6,564 nucleotides of DNA from Prosthecobacter sp. (GTDB taxonomy: Bacteria > Verrucomicrobiota > Verrucomicrobiia > Verrucomicrobiales > Verrucomicrobiaceae), in NCBI GenBank assembly GCA_020216965.1, contig JAIWOJ010000134.1, positions 1 through 6,564 of the forward strand, in the 5' to 3' direction. Each line of letters starts with the position of its first letter. Position 1 is the first letter of the stretch. The notes under the pieces are model-generated. The model was not told the origin of the DNA. It searched no databases and was given only the letters and a program-made list of their open reading frames with translations. Position numbers and translations under genes: made by a program. Below, one piece after another: positions 1 to 5,640 of this stretch.

Positions 1-1383
1 CTCATCGGCGTCATCCTCATCGCCTTCAGCGCGGGTGGCTTCCTCGGGGGCAGGTTGGTGGACCGCTTTCCGCGCCTTAGCCTGTTGGGTTGGCTGCTCG
101 CTGGGGCCTCGCTGCTGACCTTTCTGATCCCTGTGCTGCACTTGGGATTTGGGCAGCAGTTTGCCGCCAGTGGGATGATTGGTGGTTCCATCTTGATCTC
201 GCTTTTCCTCTTTGCCCTGCCTGGCGCGCTGCTCGGTGCCGTTTCACCTGCGGCGGTGCGGCTTTACAGCTTGACGCAAAAGGACACGCACGTCGGCGCG
301 GCGGCGGGCACCATCTCCATGCTGGGCTCCCTGGGCAGCTTTGCGGGCACCTTTCTCTCTGGCTTTGTGCTGCTCTCCCACTTTGGCGTGCGCGGCATCT
401 TTGCGGGCTGTGCCCTGCTGCTGACCCTGCTGGCCGTGCTGGCGCTGGTGCTAGACCGGGCAGGGGCGAAGGCACTGGCAAAGGTGACTGCCCTGGCCAT
501 CATCGGCCTGACTAGCGTGGCGATGGCCAACGAGCAACCTGCGAAGGATGTGCTGTATGTGCGGGACTCCTTTTACCACCGCATCGAGGTCTCTGAAACA
601 GGCACCAGCCCGCACAAGCAGCGGCTGCTGAAGCTAGACTCCACCGCCGAAGGAGCCATGAACCCGGAAGATGGCTCCCTGGTCATGGACTACCAGCACT
701 ACTGGCGGCTGCCGCTGCTGAAAGAAAAGCCCGAGATGCGTGCCGCGCTCTTCATCGGGGCGGGCGCGTTTGGGATGCCTGAGGCGCTATCACGCGAGTT
801 CCCTCAAGCCACGGTCGATGTCGCGGAGATTGATCCTGAGGTCATCGAGGTAGGTCGGCGTTTCTTTAAGCTAGACGAACACCCGCGTGTGAGGGCCCAC
901 GCCGGAGATGCACGCCGCTTCCTCCATGAACGGCATGAGCAAAAGTGGGATATGATCTTTGGCGATGCCTACGCCGGGGTGCGCTCCATTCCAGCGCACC
1001 TCGTGACGCAGGAGTTTTTCCAGCTCATTGCCGATCATCTCACCCCAGAGGGTATCTTTGTCATGAACGCCATCAGTGCGGTGCAGGGGCCGCGCGGCGA
1101 GCTTCTGGCTGGGCTGCTCACCACGCTGCGCGCGGTTTTCCCCCACCTGGAGGTTTTTGCCGTGCAGGGGCCGCGCCAGATGACACAAAACGTCATCATC
1201 TTAGCTTCACGGCAGGACTGGAAACCCCTCCTGACGGACCGCTACTATCCCACGGGGAGCTGGCAGGAGCGCCTCGTGCGCACCCATGTGCCAGCGAGCC
1301 AGCTTCCACGCCTAGGACAGCTCTTCACGGATGACTTTAACCCTGTGGACCGCATCATTGCCCGGGGGCTGCTGGAGGAATGA
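1..1383 (+). CDS. Fused MFS-type membrane / spermidine-synthase-like protein (5' truncated)
   Basis: The frame is open from base 1, so the gene begins outside the window and the GTG/TTG/ATG codons near base 55 need not be starts. The first ~175 visible codons are hydrophobic, with about five or six membrane segments, including the family-typical stretches LLGAVSPAAVRLY and MLGSLGSFAGTFLSGF. The rest is a Rossmann methyltransferase-like domain: a glycine loop FIGAGAFGMP (about codons 251-260), the acidic ribose-binding strand VAEIDPEVIEVG (274-285), GDARRFL (302-308), IFGDAYAG (319-326) and the C-terminal TDDFNPVDR (443-451). This is the arrangement of 'fused MFS/spermidine synthase' proteins. 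Classical SpeE residues are only partly kept: the loop is GAGA rather than GGGDG, and DAYAG replaces the usual DSSDP. Polyamine synthesis is therefore unproven, and the substrate may be different. The gene ends with TGA at 1381-1383 and overlaps the convergent gene's 3' end by 29 bp. Confidence 0.85.
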   Translation, partial: LIGVILIAFSAGGFLGGRLVDRFPRLSLLGWLLAGASLLTFLIPVLHLGFGQQFAASGMIGGSILISLFLFALPGALLGAVSPAAVRLYSLTQKDTHVGAAAGTISMLGSLGSFAGTFLSGFVLLSHFGVRGIFAGCALLLTLLAVLALVLDRAGAKALAKVTALAIIGLTSVAMANEQPAKDVLYVRDSFYHRIEVSETGTSPHKQRLLKLDSTAEGAMNPEDGSLVMDYQHYWRLPLLKEKPEMRAALFIGAGAFGMPEALSREFPQATVDVAEIDPEVIEVGRRFFKLDEHPRVRAHAGDARRFLHERHEQKWDMIFGDAYAGVRSIPAHLVTQEFFQLIADHLTPEGIFVMNAISAVQGPRGELLAGLLTTLRAVFPHLEVFAVQGPRQMTQNVIILASRQDWKPLLTDRYYPTGSWQERLVRTHVPASQLPRLGQLFTDDFNPVDRIIARGLLEE

Positions 1384-2554
1384 CCTCAGGCGTCGGCGGT
1401 GCTGACACCGGGGTGGGGGCATCCTCATCCACTGGTTCGGCCACAGCGGCGGCCTTGGGCACCGAGCTCAGCGCCGTGCCTGCGATCAGGGAGGAAATGC
1501 CAGGCCGCCACTGGTAGCCAAAGCCAAAGGGCAGATCCCCCGCCTTTTCTCTGGCAAAGGCCGCGCGCAGGTCTTGTTGGTCATGTTTTTTGAAAAGGTC
1601 AATCGGGCCTGGGTAGTTGCCGTAGAGGCTGAGGATCCAGGCTTCGGGCTTGAAAAAACGCAGGGGGATGCCGCTATCATCCTGGATCAGGTTGCGGGTG
1701 TTGTTCAGCAGGTAATCGCGGGCCGTGCTGAACTCATCCAAGTGCATCAGGTAACTCGCTGCCTTGACCAGGGCATTGGCACGACCCTGGGCACGGCAAA
1801 ATTCCACAAAGGCCGGATTGTCCTTGATGCCCCAGTTCGATAGGTCGGTGGTAAAGTAATACAGCGTCTGCCGTTTCCCTGAGATGCCAGTAAAGGCCAC
1901 GCGCACGCCGGGTGTCTTGGATTTTTCCTGCGTCAGGGCACCTTTGGCATCCAGTTTGACGAGTTCCACCTCCTCCACCCGGCAGCCGGAGCGTGCCAGG
2001 AAGAGCATCATCACCGGCAGCGTACCGCTGAGCTGCGTGGCCGTGAGGTCGTTTTTCATGTCCGCCGTGATGAAAAAGCTGAAGCTCAGGATCGCGTTCA
2101 GGGACTTGCGCAGGTTTGCCAGCGCGGCGGCGCGCACCCCGGCGGGCATGGCGGCCACATCTGGCACTGTGCCCACAGGCTCGCGCCCGCATAGCACATA
2201 GGTCTCTGCCTGGGGGAAAAAGGCGTGTGCATAGAGCATGTCAGGCCCGCTAAAGAAATACACCAGTGGGCTAGGGTCCGCGTGCATGTAGCCCAGCGCC
2301 TGGGGCATCCAGGCGCGGATGGGGCCCAGTTGGCGCTGCTCCACATCCACCCAGGCTTTCTGAAAATCCGCCGCATGGCGCAGCCAAGCATCCTCTCTCG
2401 AGAGCGGCTCCAGGCTGGTGCCACCTAGGTCGAGGCCAGCCAGGTAGCGTGCCTGCTCATCGGGGCTAGCTGCTGGAGCGGGGCAGGCGCTCGCGATGGT
2501 CAGCAAGGCCAAAAAGAGAGCACGGGCAGTGCGGGCAAGAGCGGGAGGCTTCAT
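1355..2554 (-). CDS. Exported conserved-looking protein of unknown function
   Basis: I do not recognise this 399-residue protein. It starts with a clear signal peptide: basic MKPPALARTAR, hydrophobic ALFLALLTIASA, then CPAPAA with a possible signal peptidase I site after APA. A Cys at residue 24 follows ASA, but the lipobox is poor, so lipoprotein status is uncertain. The mature part has a compact aromatic block, FFSGPDMLYAHAFFPQAETY (about residues 100-119), then CGREPVG, a second hydrophobic block around ILSFSFFITADMKND, and a strand-rich middle. The last ~30 residues are a low-complexity Pro/Ala/Val tail. I chose ATG 2554 because it begins the signal peptide; an in-frame TTG at 2569 would add five residues. 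Neither start has a Shine-Dalgarno. It lies 86 bp after mlaD on the same strand, so it may be the last gene of the mla operon. It does not look like MlaC or MlaA. A periplasmic or outer-membrane role in lipid transport is a guess from position. Confidence 0.8.
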   Translation of the reverse strand: MKPPALARTARALFLALLTIASACPAPAASPDEQARYLAGLDLGGTSLEPLSREDAWLRHAADFQKAWVDVEQRQLGPIRAWMPQALGYMHADPSPLVYFFSGPDMLYAHAFFPQAETYVLCGREPVGTVPDVAAMPAGVRAAALANLRKSLNAILSFSFFITADMKNDLTATQLSGTLPVMMLFLARSGCRVEEVELVKLDAKGALTQEKSKTPGVRVAFTGISGKRQTLYYFTTDLSNWGIKDNPAFVEFCRAQGRANALVKAASYLMHLDEFSTARDYLLNNTRNLIQDDSGIPLRFFKPEAWILSLYGNYPGPIDLFKKHDQQDLRAAFAREKAGDLPFGFGYQWRPGISSLIAGTALSSVPKAAAVAEPVDEDAPTPVSAPPTPEVIPPAAPGQ

Positions 2555-2640
2555 CGGGAGAAAGCGCAATTCAGCGCAGATAGCGGATCAGCCTCGCTTC
2601 GGCAATCATCAATCCCGAATCCACGCAGGGGGCTGGGGAG

Positions 2641-3693
2641 TCAGCGGCTGCCAAACACGGTTTTTCGTTTTGGCTCAGCGCTGGGGGCTGTCGGCGCGGC
2701 TGGCTTGGCCTTGTCCGCATTGTCCCGGTAAAAAATCACGCCGTTGCGCTTCAGGTTAGAGATCAGGTCAGAGAACTCATCTTTCAGTTCCGCATCGTTC
2801 ATCAGAGCGCCAAGTAGCCCTTTTCCGGTCGTGATATTGCGCGCCGCAGCGGCAAAGCTATCCGCAGCTTTTTTGATGGATTGCAGGGATTCATCAGCCG
2901 TGGCCATGACTTTGTCTGCTTTGGCGATGGCGGGGTCCAGCTTATCAAACATCGGCCCGAGGCGCTGGGTGGACTCTTCGAGATTTTGCGCGCTTTTTTT
3001 GAAGCTAGCAGCAGCGTCTTTGATATCGGCCAGGGCAGCCTTCAGGTTGGCTGTATTGTCATCACCCAGTACTTTCTCATCCACACGGGTCATCATTTTA
3101 TTCAGATGCTCCATGCTCTGGCGGAAATCACCCAGCGTGCTGTCAGAGAGTGCGTCTTTGTTAATCTTTTCCATCGCTCCCTTCACATCCGTCAGAGCCG
3201 TGCGCACATCGTCGAGCACAAGGTCCACCTTTTTCGCGACGACCTCAGCCTGGCTTTGCAGATCGGAGAGCCCCCCCGTCTGTGCGCCGACGATGATATC
3301 CTTGCGGTCATGGGGGATAAAGTCCTTGGTCTCCTTGCCCGTGCTTTTGATCTCCACCAGGGCATCTCCCATCAGGCCCGCAGAGCCGATGCTAAAGGTG
3401 GCGTCTGCTGGGATCATCACCTCCTTAAAAATCTCGAGGTCGATGATGACGCCGGTAAAGGTGGCGTTCAGCACGGGGTTACGGTTCACCTTGCCCACGC
3501 GAGAGCCCCCCAAATACACGGGGGAACCCTCTTTGATGCCTGAGGCATTCGGAAAGGCCACCCGGAGCGTGTAGGTGTCTTTGAAGATCTCACGCACGCG
3601 CCCGAACTGGAGGATCAGCCCGCCTAGCAGCAGCAGGCCGACGAGCACGAAGAGCCCGACGAGCATTTCAGTTTTCTTATCCCGGTCAATCAT
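2641..3693 (-). CDS. mlaD: MlaD-family MCE-domain lipid-transport protein with long helical tail
   Basis: This is the substrate-binding MCE subunit of an Mla-type ABC lipid transporter, anchored in the inner membrane and forming a (by family, hexameric) ring in the periplasm. Residues ~10-30 are one membrane helix (MLVGLFVLVGLLLLGGLI). The MCE domain follows at ~40-118, with the hallmarks FPNASGIKEGSPVYLGG, a V-G-K-V turn and SAGLMGDALVEI. From ~140 to ~300 the sequence is helical and rich in Ala, Asp, Lys and Ser. It ends with the recurrent MCE-tail motif GKGLLGALMNDAELKDEF, then NLKRNGVIFYRD and a basic Pro/Ala-rich end. At 350 residues it is nearly twice E. coli MlaD (about 183), and the excess is the helical tail. 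It is third in mlaE-mlaF-mlaD, 36 bp after mlaF. The bases before the ATG are pyrimidine-rich with no Shine-Dalgarno. Confidence 0.92.
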   Translation of the reverse strand: MIDRDKKTEMLVGLFVLVGLLLLGGLILQFGRVREIFKDTYTLRVAFPNASGIKEGSPVYLGGSRVGKVNRNPVLNATFTGVIIDLEIFKEVMIPADATFSIGSAGLMGDALVEIKSTGKETKDFIPHDRKDIIVGAQTGGLSDLQSQAEVVAKKVDLVLDDVRTALTDVKGAMEKINKDALSDSTLGDFRQSMEHLNKMMTRVDEKVLGDDNTANLKAALADIKDAAASFKKSAQNLEESTQRLGPMFDKLDPAIAKADKVMATADESLQSIKKAADSFAAAARNITTGKGLLGALMNDAELKDEFSDLISNLKRNGVIFYRDNADKAKPAAPTAPSAEPKRKTVFGSR

Positions 3694-3729
3694 GATGGTA
3701 AAAATAGGGGAAGTAGAGGAAGCGAGCCG

Positions 3730-4515
3730 TCAGCAGGTGACGTCGGAGCGTCCATTGATGAAATTGTGGACGATTTCGTCATCCGTGGCACGCAGTTCGT
3801 CTGGCGTGCCGAGGAAGCGCAATTCACCACGATAGAGCATGGCGATACGGCTGGCGATCTTGAAAATGCTGCGCATGTCATGCGTGACGATGATGGAGGT
3901 GACGCCGAAGCGCTTTTGCATGCGCAGGATCATCTGATCAATGATGTCTGAGCCGATGGGGTCCAGGCCGGAGTTCGGCTCATCGTAGAGTATGCACTCG
4001 CTACGGTCGATGATGGCGCGGGCGATGCCGGTGCGCTTTTTCATGCCGCCGGAGAGGTTGGTTGGGTATTTGTGGGCGTGCTGATCTAGGTCCACTGCCT
4101 GGAGCGCCTCCATGACACGGCGGCGGATTTCTTTTTTGTCCCGCAGCCCTCGCTCAATGAGGGGAAAGGCCACGTTTTCCTCCACGGTCAGGTTGTCAAA
4201 GAGCGCTGCCCCCTGGAAAAGCATGCTCACTTTTTTACGGATAGGTGCCATCTCGCGCTCCTTCAGCGCATTGACGTGCATGCCGTCCACAAAGACATCT
4301 CCCTCATCGGGTTTGATCAGGCCGATGACGTGCTTCATCATCACTGTCTTGCCCTCGCCACTCGGGCCGATGACGCAAAGGGTCTCCCCATGGCAGAGCT
4401 TGAGGTCGATCCCCCGCAGCACCTCCTGGGTGCCAAAGCGCTTCTTTACCCCGCGCAGCTCGATGAAAACATCGTCCGCAGGAGCCAGGGCTGGGTTGGA
4501 GGTAGGGGCAGGCAT
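3730..4515 (-). CDS. mlaF: MlaF-type ABC transporter ATP-binding protein
   Basis: This is the cytoplasmic ATPase that drives phospholipid transport through the MlaE permease. All ABC motifs are visible in 261 residues: Walker A GPSGEGKT (50-57), Q-loop Gln101 in MLFQGAALFDNLTVEENV, the signature LSGGM (154-158) followed by KKRTGIARA, Walker B CILYDEP with catalytic Glu179, D-loop SGLDP (182-186) and H-loop His212 in IIVTHDM. The FQGAALFDNLTVEENVAFPL block and LSGGMxKR are typical of the MlaF/Ttg2A/MceG group rather than of generic importers. One minor oddity is Asn181 where the group usually has Thr (DEPTSGLDP). The length is close to E. coli MlaF (about 269). The ATG lies 6 bp after the mlaE stop, so the two are almost certainly co-transcribed and perhaps translationally coupled, since no Shine-Dalgarno is present. 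mlaD follows after 36 bp. Confidence 0.95.
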   Translation of the reverse strand: MPAPTSNPALAPADDVFIELRGVKKRFGTQEVLRGIDLKLCHGETLCVIGPSGEGKTVMMKHVIGLIKPDEGDVFVDGMHVNALKEREMAPIRKKVSMLFQGAALFDNLTVEENVAFPLIERGLRDKKEIRRRVMEALQAVDLDQHAHKYPTNLSGGMKKRTGIARAIIDRSECILYDEPNSGLDPIGSDIIDQMILRMQKRFGVTSIIVTHDMRSIFKIASRIAMLYRGELRFLGTPDELRATDDEIVHNFINGRSDVTC

Positions 4516-4521
4516 GGCGGC

Positions 4522-5325
4522 TTAAGTCGTCCCGATGGGAAAGACGTAGTTCAAGAGGATGGAGAGGAAAAAATTTACCACCAGCAGCACCAGGGAAGAG
4601 ATCACCACCGCTCGCGTCGTGCCTGCCCCTACCCCCACTGCCCCATTTTCAGCCGCCAGCCCCTGGTGGCAGGAAATCAGCGTGATGAGCATCCCAAACA
4701 CAAAGCCCTTGATCATGCCGATCGATAAATCCTCCATGTTGGTGTGGTCAATCATGTGGGTCAGATACCAGGCCGTAGGCATCTGGTAGCCCAGGCTGGA
4801 GACGGCATAAGACGCCGCGAGGCCAAAGGAGATGCTCTCAGCCACCAGGAAGGGCATAGAGATCATCATCGCCAAAAAACGCGGCAGCACCAGGTAATCC
4901 ACCGGATGCACGCCCATCACACGCAGGGCATCTACCTGCTCCGTGACCTTCATGGTGCCAATGTCTGCCGCCATCGCTGCTCCCACGCGCCCGGCCACCA
5001 TTAGCCCCGCCAGCACGGGACCTAGCTCCCGGCAGAGGGCGACGGAGACCACGGCACCCACGGTCGTTTCGACGCCAAAGTCTTTGAATTTTGCATAGGT
5101 CTGAAAGGTGAAAACCGCCCCGGTAAAGGCACCCGTGACGATCACCACCCCCTGGGAACCGTAACCGATCGCCACGATCTGCTGTGCCACCAGCCGCAGC
5201 CGCCAAACCCCAGAGCGCAGCGCCGTCAAAAGTTCGCCCGCAAGCGCAGCCAACTGCCCCAGATAGGACAGAAAATGCAGCGCCACACGGCCCACCAGGG
5301 CCAACAAATCAGAAGGGAAACTCAT
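4522..5325 (-). CDS. mlaE: MlaE-family ABC transporter permease
   Basis: This is the integral inner-membrane permease of the Mla lipid transporter, predicted to pair as a dimer with two MlaF subunits and a ring of MlaD. The 267-residue length is normal for the family (E. coli about 260). Family landmarks are the amphipathic N-terminal region (~1-50), the first core helix GVVIVTGAFTGAVFTFQ (59-75) and the most conserved block, RELGPVLAGLMVAGRVGAAM with AADIGTMKVTEQVDAL (99-134). PVDYLVLPR (141-149) follows, then hydrophobic helices at ~150-175, ~203-220 and ~238-263. The ATG at 5325 is the only sensible start because an in-frame TAG lies 27 nt upstream (5353-5355). No Shine-Dalgarno is seen. 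It is the first gene of the operon, so its promoter should lie in the divergent region shared with hsp20. No mlaB or mlaC homologue is in the window. Confidence 0.94.
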   Translation of the reverse strand: MSFPSDLLALVGRVALHFLSYLGQLAALAGELLTALRSGVWRLRLVAQQIVAIGYGSQGVVIVTGAFTGAVFTFQTYAKFKDFGVETTVGAVVSVALCRELGPVLAGLMVAGRVGAAMAADIGTMKVTEQVDALRVMGVHPVDYLVLPRFLAMMISMPFLVAESISFGLAASYAVSSLGYQMPTAWYLTHMIDHTNMEDLSIGMIKGFVFGMLITLISCHQGLAAENGAVGVGAGTTRAVVISSLVLLVVNFFLSILLNYVFPIGTT

Positions 5326-5437
5326 CAGCCCGGAACCATGGCACCGGATGGCCTAATGGCAATGCCCTGAAGCCATGGAAATCGGGCAGAATGGAGCCCC
5401 AAGCCACCAACAGGGGAGAGTGAGGGATCGTTTGCCG

Positions 5438-5456
5438 ATGAGTCACTATGACTCAT
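5438..5456. promoter_or_regulatory. Perfect 19-bp inverted repeat, candidate activator/operator site
   Basis: The sequence ATGAGTCA-CTA-TGACTCAT has two perfect 8-bp arms around a 3-bp spacer. Each arm is itself a pseudo-palindrome of the form TGANTCA, and the two copies (5439 and 5449) are 10 bp apart, about one helical turn. A third TGANTCA lies at 5537-5543. The dyad is centred about 155 bp upstream of the start point predicted for the sigma-54 promoter, a normal distance for an enhancer-binding protein. It also covers the possible -10 of the mlaE operon. The symmetry is read directly from sequence; the regulatory role is inferred and the protein is unknown. Confidence 0.5.
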
Positions 5457-5474
5457 TTTGAGAAAGTTTGTAAA
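5445..5474 (-). promoter_or_regulatory. Weak candidate sigma-70-like promoter for mlaEFD
   Basis: Read on the minus strand, TTTACA (5474-5469; five of six bases of TTGACA) is followed after 18 bp by CATAGT (5450-5445; four of six bases of TATAAT). It would give a leader of about 110 nt before mlaE. The match is poor and the spacing one base long. It is listed because it is the best candidate seen for this operon and because its -10 falls inside the 5438-5456 dyad. Confidence 0.2.
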
Positions 5475-5485
5475 TCCAATATAGA
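5458..5485 (+). promoter_or_regulatory. Weak candidate sigma-70-like promoter towards hsp20
   Basis: TTGAGA (5458-5463) and TATAGA (5480-5485) are separated by 16 bp, matching the -35 and -10 hexamers at five and four of six positions. A transcript from here would carry a leader of about 150 nt. Such matches are common in AT-rich DNA. If real, it could give basal hsp20 expression in addition to the sigma-54 promoter. Confidence 0.2.
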
Positions 5486-5502
5486 CATATTTGCACAATA
5501 TG
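5486..5502. promoter_or_regulatory. Second inverted repeat, possible regulator site
   Basis: CATATT-TGCAC-AATATG has perfect 6-bp arms around a 5-bp spacer. It lies about 100-116 bp upstream of the predicted sigma-54 transcription start, inside the usual enhancer window. Its half-sites differ from those of the 5438-5456 dyad, so it would need a different protein or be a chance AT-rich symmetry. Confidence 0.25.
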
Positions 5503-5524
5503 CCCGGCTCTGGGGTTCTTTTTC

Positions 5525-5544
5525 GATTCATATAAATGATTCAT
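5525..5544. repeat. Short direct repeat GATTCAT, two copies 13 bp apart
   Basis: GATTCAT occurs at 5525-5531 and again at 5538-5544. The second copy sits in the small palindrome ATGATTCAT (5536-5544), which contains TGATTCA, matching the TGANTCA core of the 5438-5456 dyad. These could be weaker binding sites of the same regulator nearer the promoter, but such short AT-rich repeats can arise by chance. Confidence 0.3.
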
Positions 5545-5557
5545 TATCAATAGATTA
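5545..5557 (+). promoter_or_regulatory. Candidate IHF-type DNA-bending site
   Basis: TATCAATAGATTA matches the enterobacterial IHF consensus WATCAANNNNTTR at every specified base. It lies between the candidate enhancer dyads and the sigma-54 promoter, centred near -51, where IHF commonly bends DNA to bring an activator to RpoN polymerase. It is uncertain whether this organism has a true IHF or only HU-like proteins with that specificity, and AT-rich DNA raises the chance of a random match. Confidence 0.4.
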
Positions 5558-5575
5558 ATGAAAAAATCTTCGATC

Positions 5576-5590
5576 TGGCACGAGCTATGC
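5576..5590 (+). promoter_or_regulatory. Candidate sigma-54 (RpoN) -24/-12 promoter of the hsp20 pair
   Basis: TGGCACGAGCTATGC matches the RpoN consensus TGGCACG-N4-TTGC at ten of eleven specified bases, including all seven of the -24 block, and is preceded by the favoured C. The invariant GG and GC are exactly spaced. Counting the last C as -12 puts the start near 5602, giving a 39-nt leader to the hsp20 ATG at 5641. Sigma-54 promoters need an ATP-driven enhancer-binding activator, so expression would be tightly inducible. E. coli ibpB, another sHsp gene, is known to have a sigma-54 promoter beside its sigma-32 one, which makes the idea plausible. Confidence 0.6.
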
Positions 5591-5640
5591 CATCTCTAGA
5601 TAGCGGTTAAAAACCAACTCAACCCAAAAACCTACATCCC

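Larger units (their letters stand above)
5326..5640. other. Divergent intergenic control region between mlaEFD and the hsp20 pair
   Basis: These 315 bp separate two divergently read operons. The ~110 bp next to mlaE are GC-rich with no obvious signal. From about 5438 to the hsp20 start the DNA is AT-rich and dense in candidate control elements. In order they are a perfect 19-bp dyad (5438-5456), weak sigma-70-like motifs on both strands, a second dyad (5486-5502), a 7-bp direct repeat (5525-5544), an IHF consensus match (5545-5557) and a sigma-54-type promoter (5576-5590). The last 34 nt before the hsp20 ATG contain no G. A minus-strand frame of 68 codons (5325-5531) crosses the region but is unlikely to be a gene. 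Confidence 0.8.

Noticed and set aside
1355..2554. The exported protein as MlaC or a VacJ/MlaA lipoprotein
   Set aside because: It is about twice the length of MlaC and shows no MlaC or MlaA motifs that I recognise; the putative lipobox around Cys24 is weak.
2570..2640. A terminator or promoter between mlaD and the exported-protein gene
   Set aside because: Only very short complementary stretches are present, with no T tract and no convincing hexamers, so read-through from mlaD is the simpler view.
2744..3574. Long plus-strand open frame of 276 codons antisense to mlaD
   Set aside because: It is Ser/Arg/Leu-rich, has no domain, and is fully explained by the codon pattern of the well-supported mlaD gene on the other strand.
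5325..5531. A 68-codon minus-strand frame whose TGA overlaps the mlaE ATG (TGATG), suggesting a coupled leader peptide
   Set aside because: It has no Shine-Dalgarno, no recognisable domain, and runs through the AT-rich control region including both main dyads. The TGATG overlap could matter for coupling, but one such overlap arises easily by chance. Conservation in relatives would revive it.
5457..5640. CIRCE (HrcA) element or sigma-32 promoter for hsp20
   Set aside because: No TTAGCACTC-N9-GAGTGCTAA-like repeat and no convincing CTTGAA/CCCCAT pair at proper spacing were found.
5605..5640. RNA thermometer (ROSE or fourU) in the hsp20 leader
   Set aside because: Only a 4-bp GGTT/AACC hairpin is seen at 5605-5615, far from the ATG, and there is no Shine-Dalgarno to be hidden. 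The remainder lacks G and cannot fold well.
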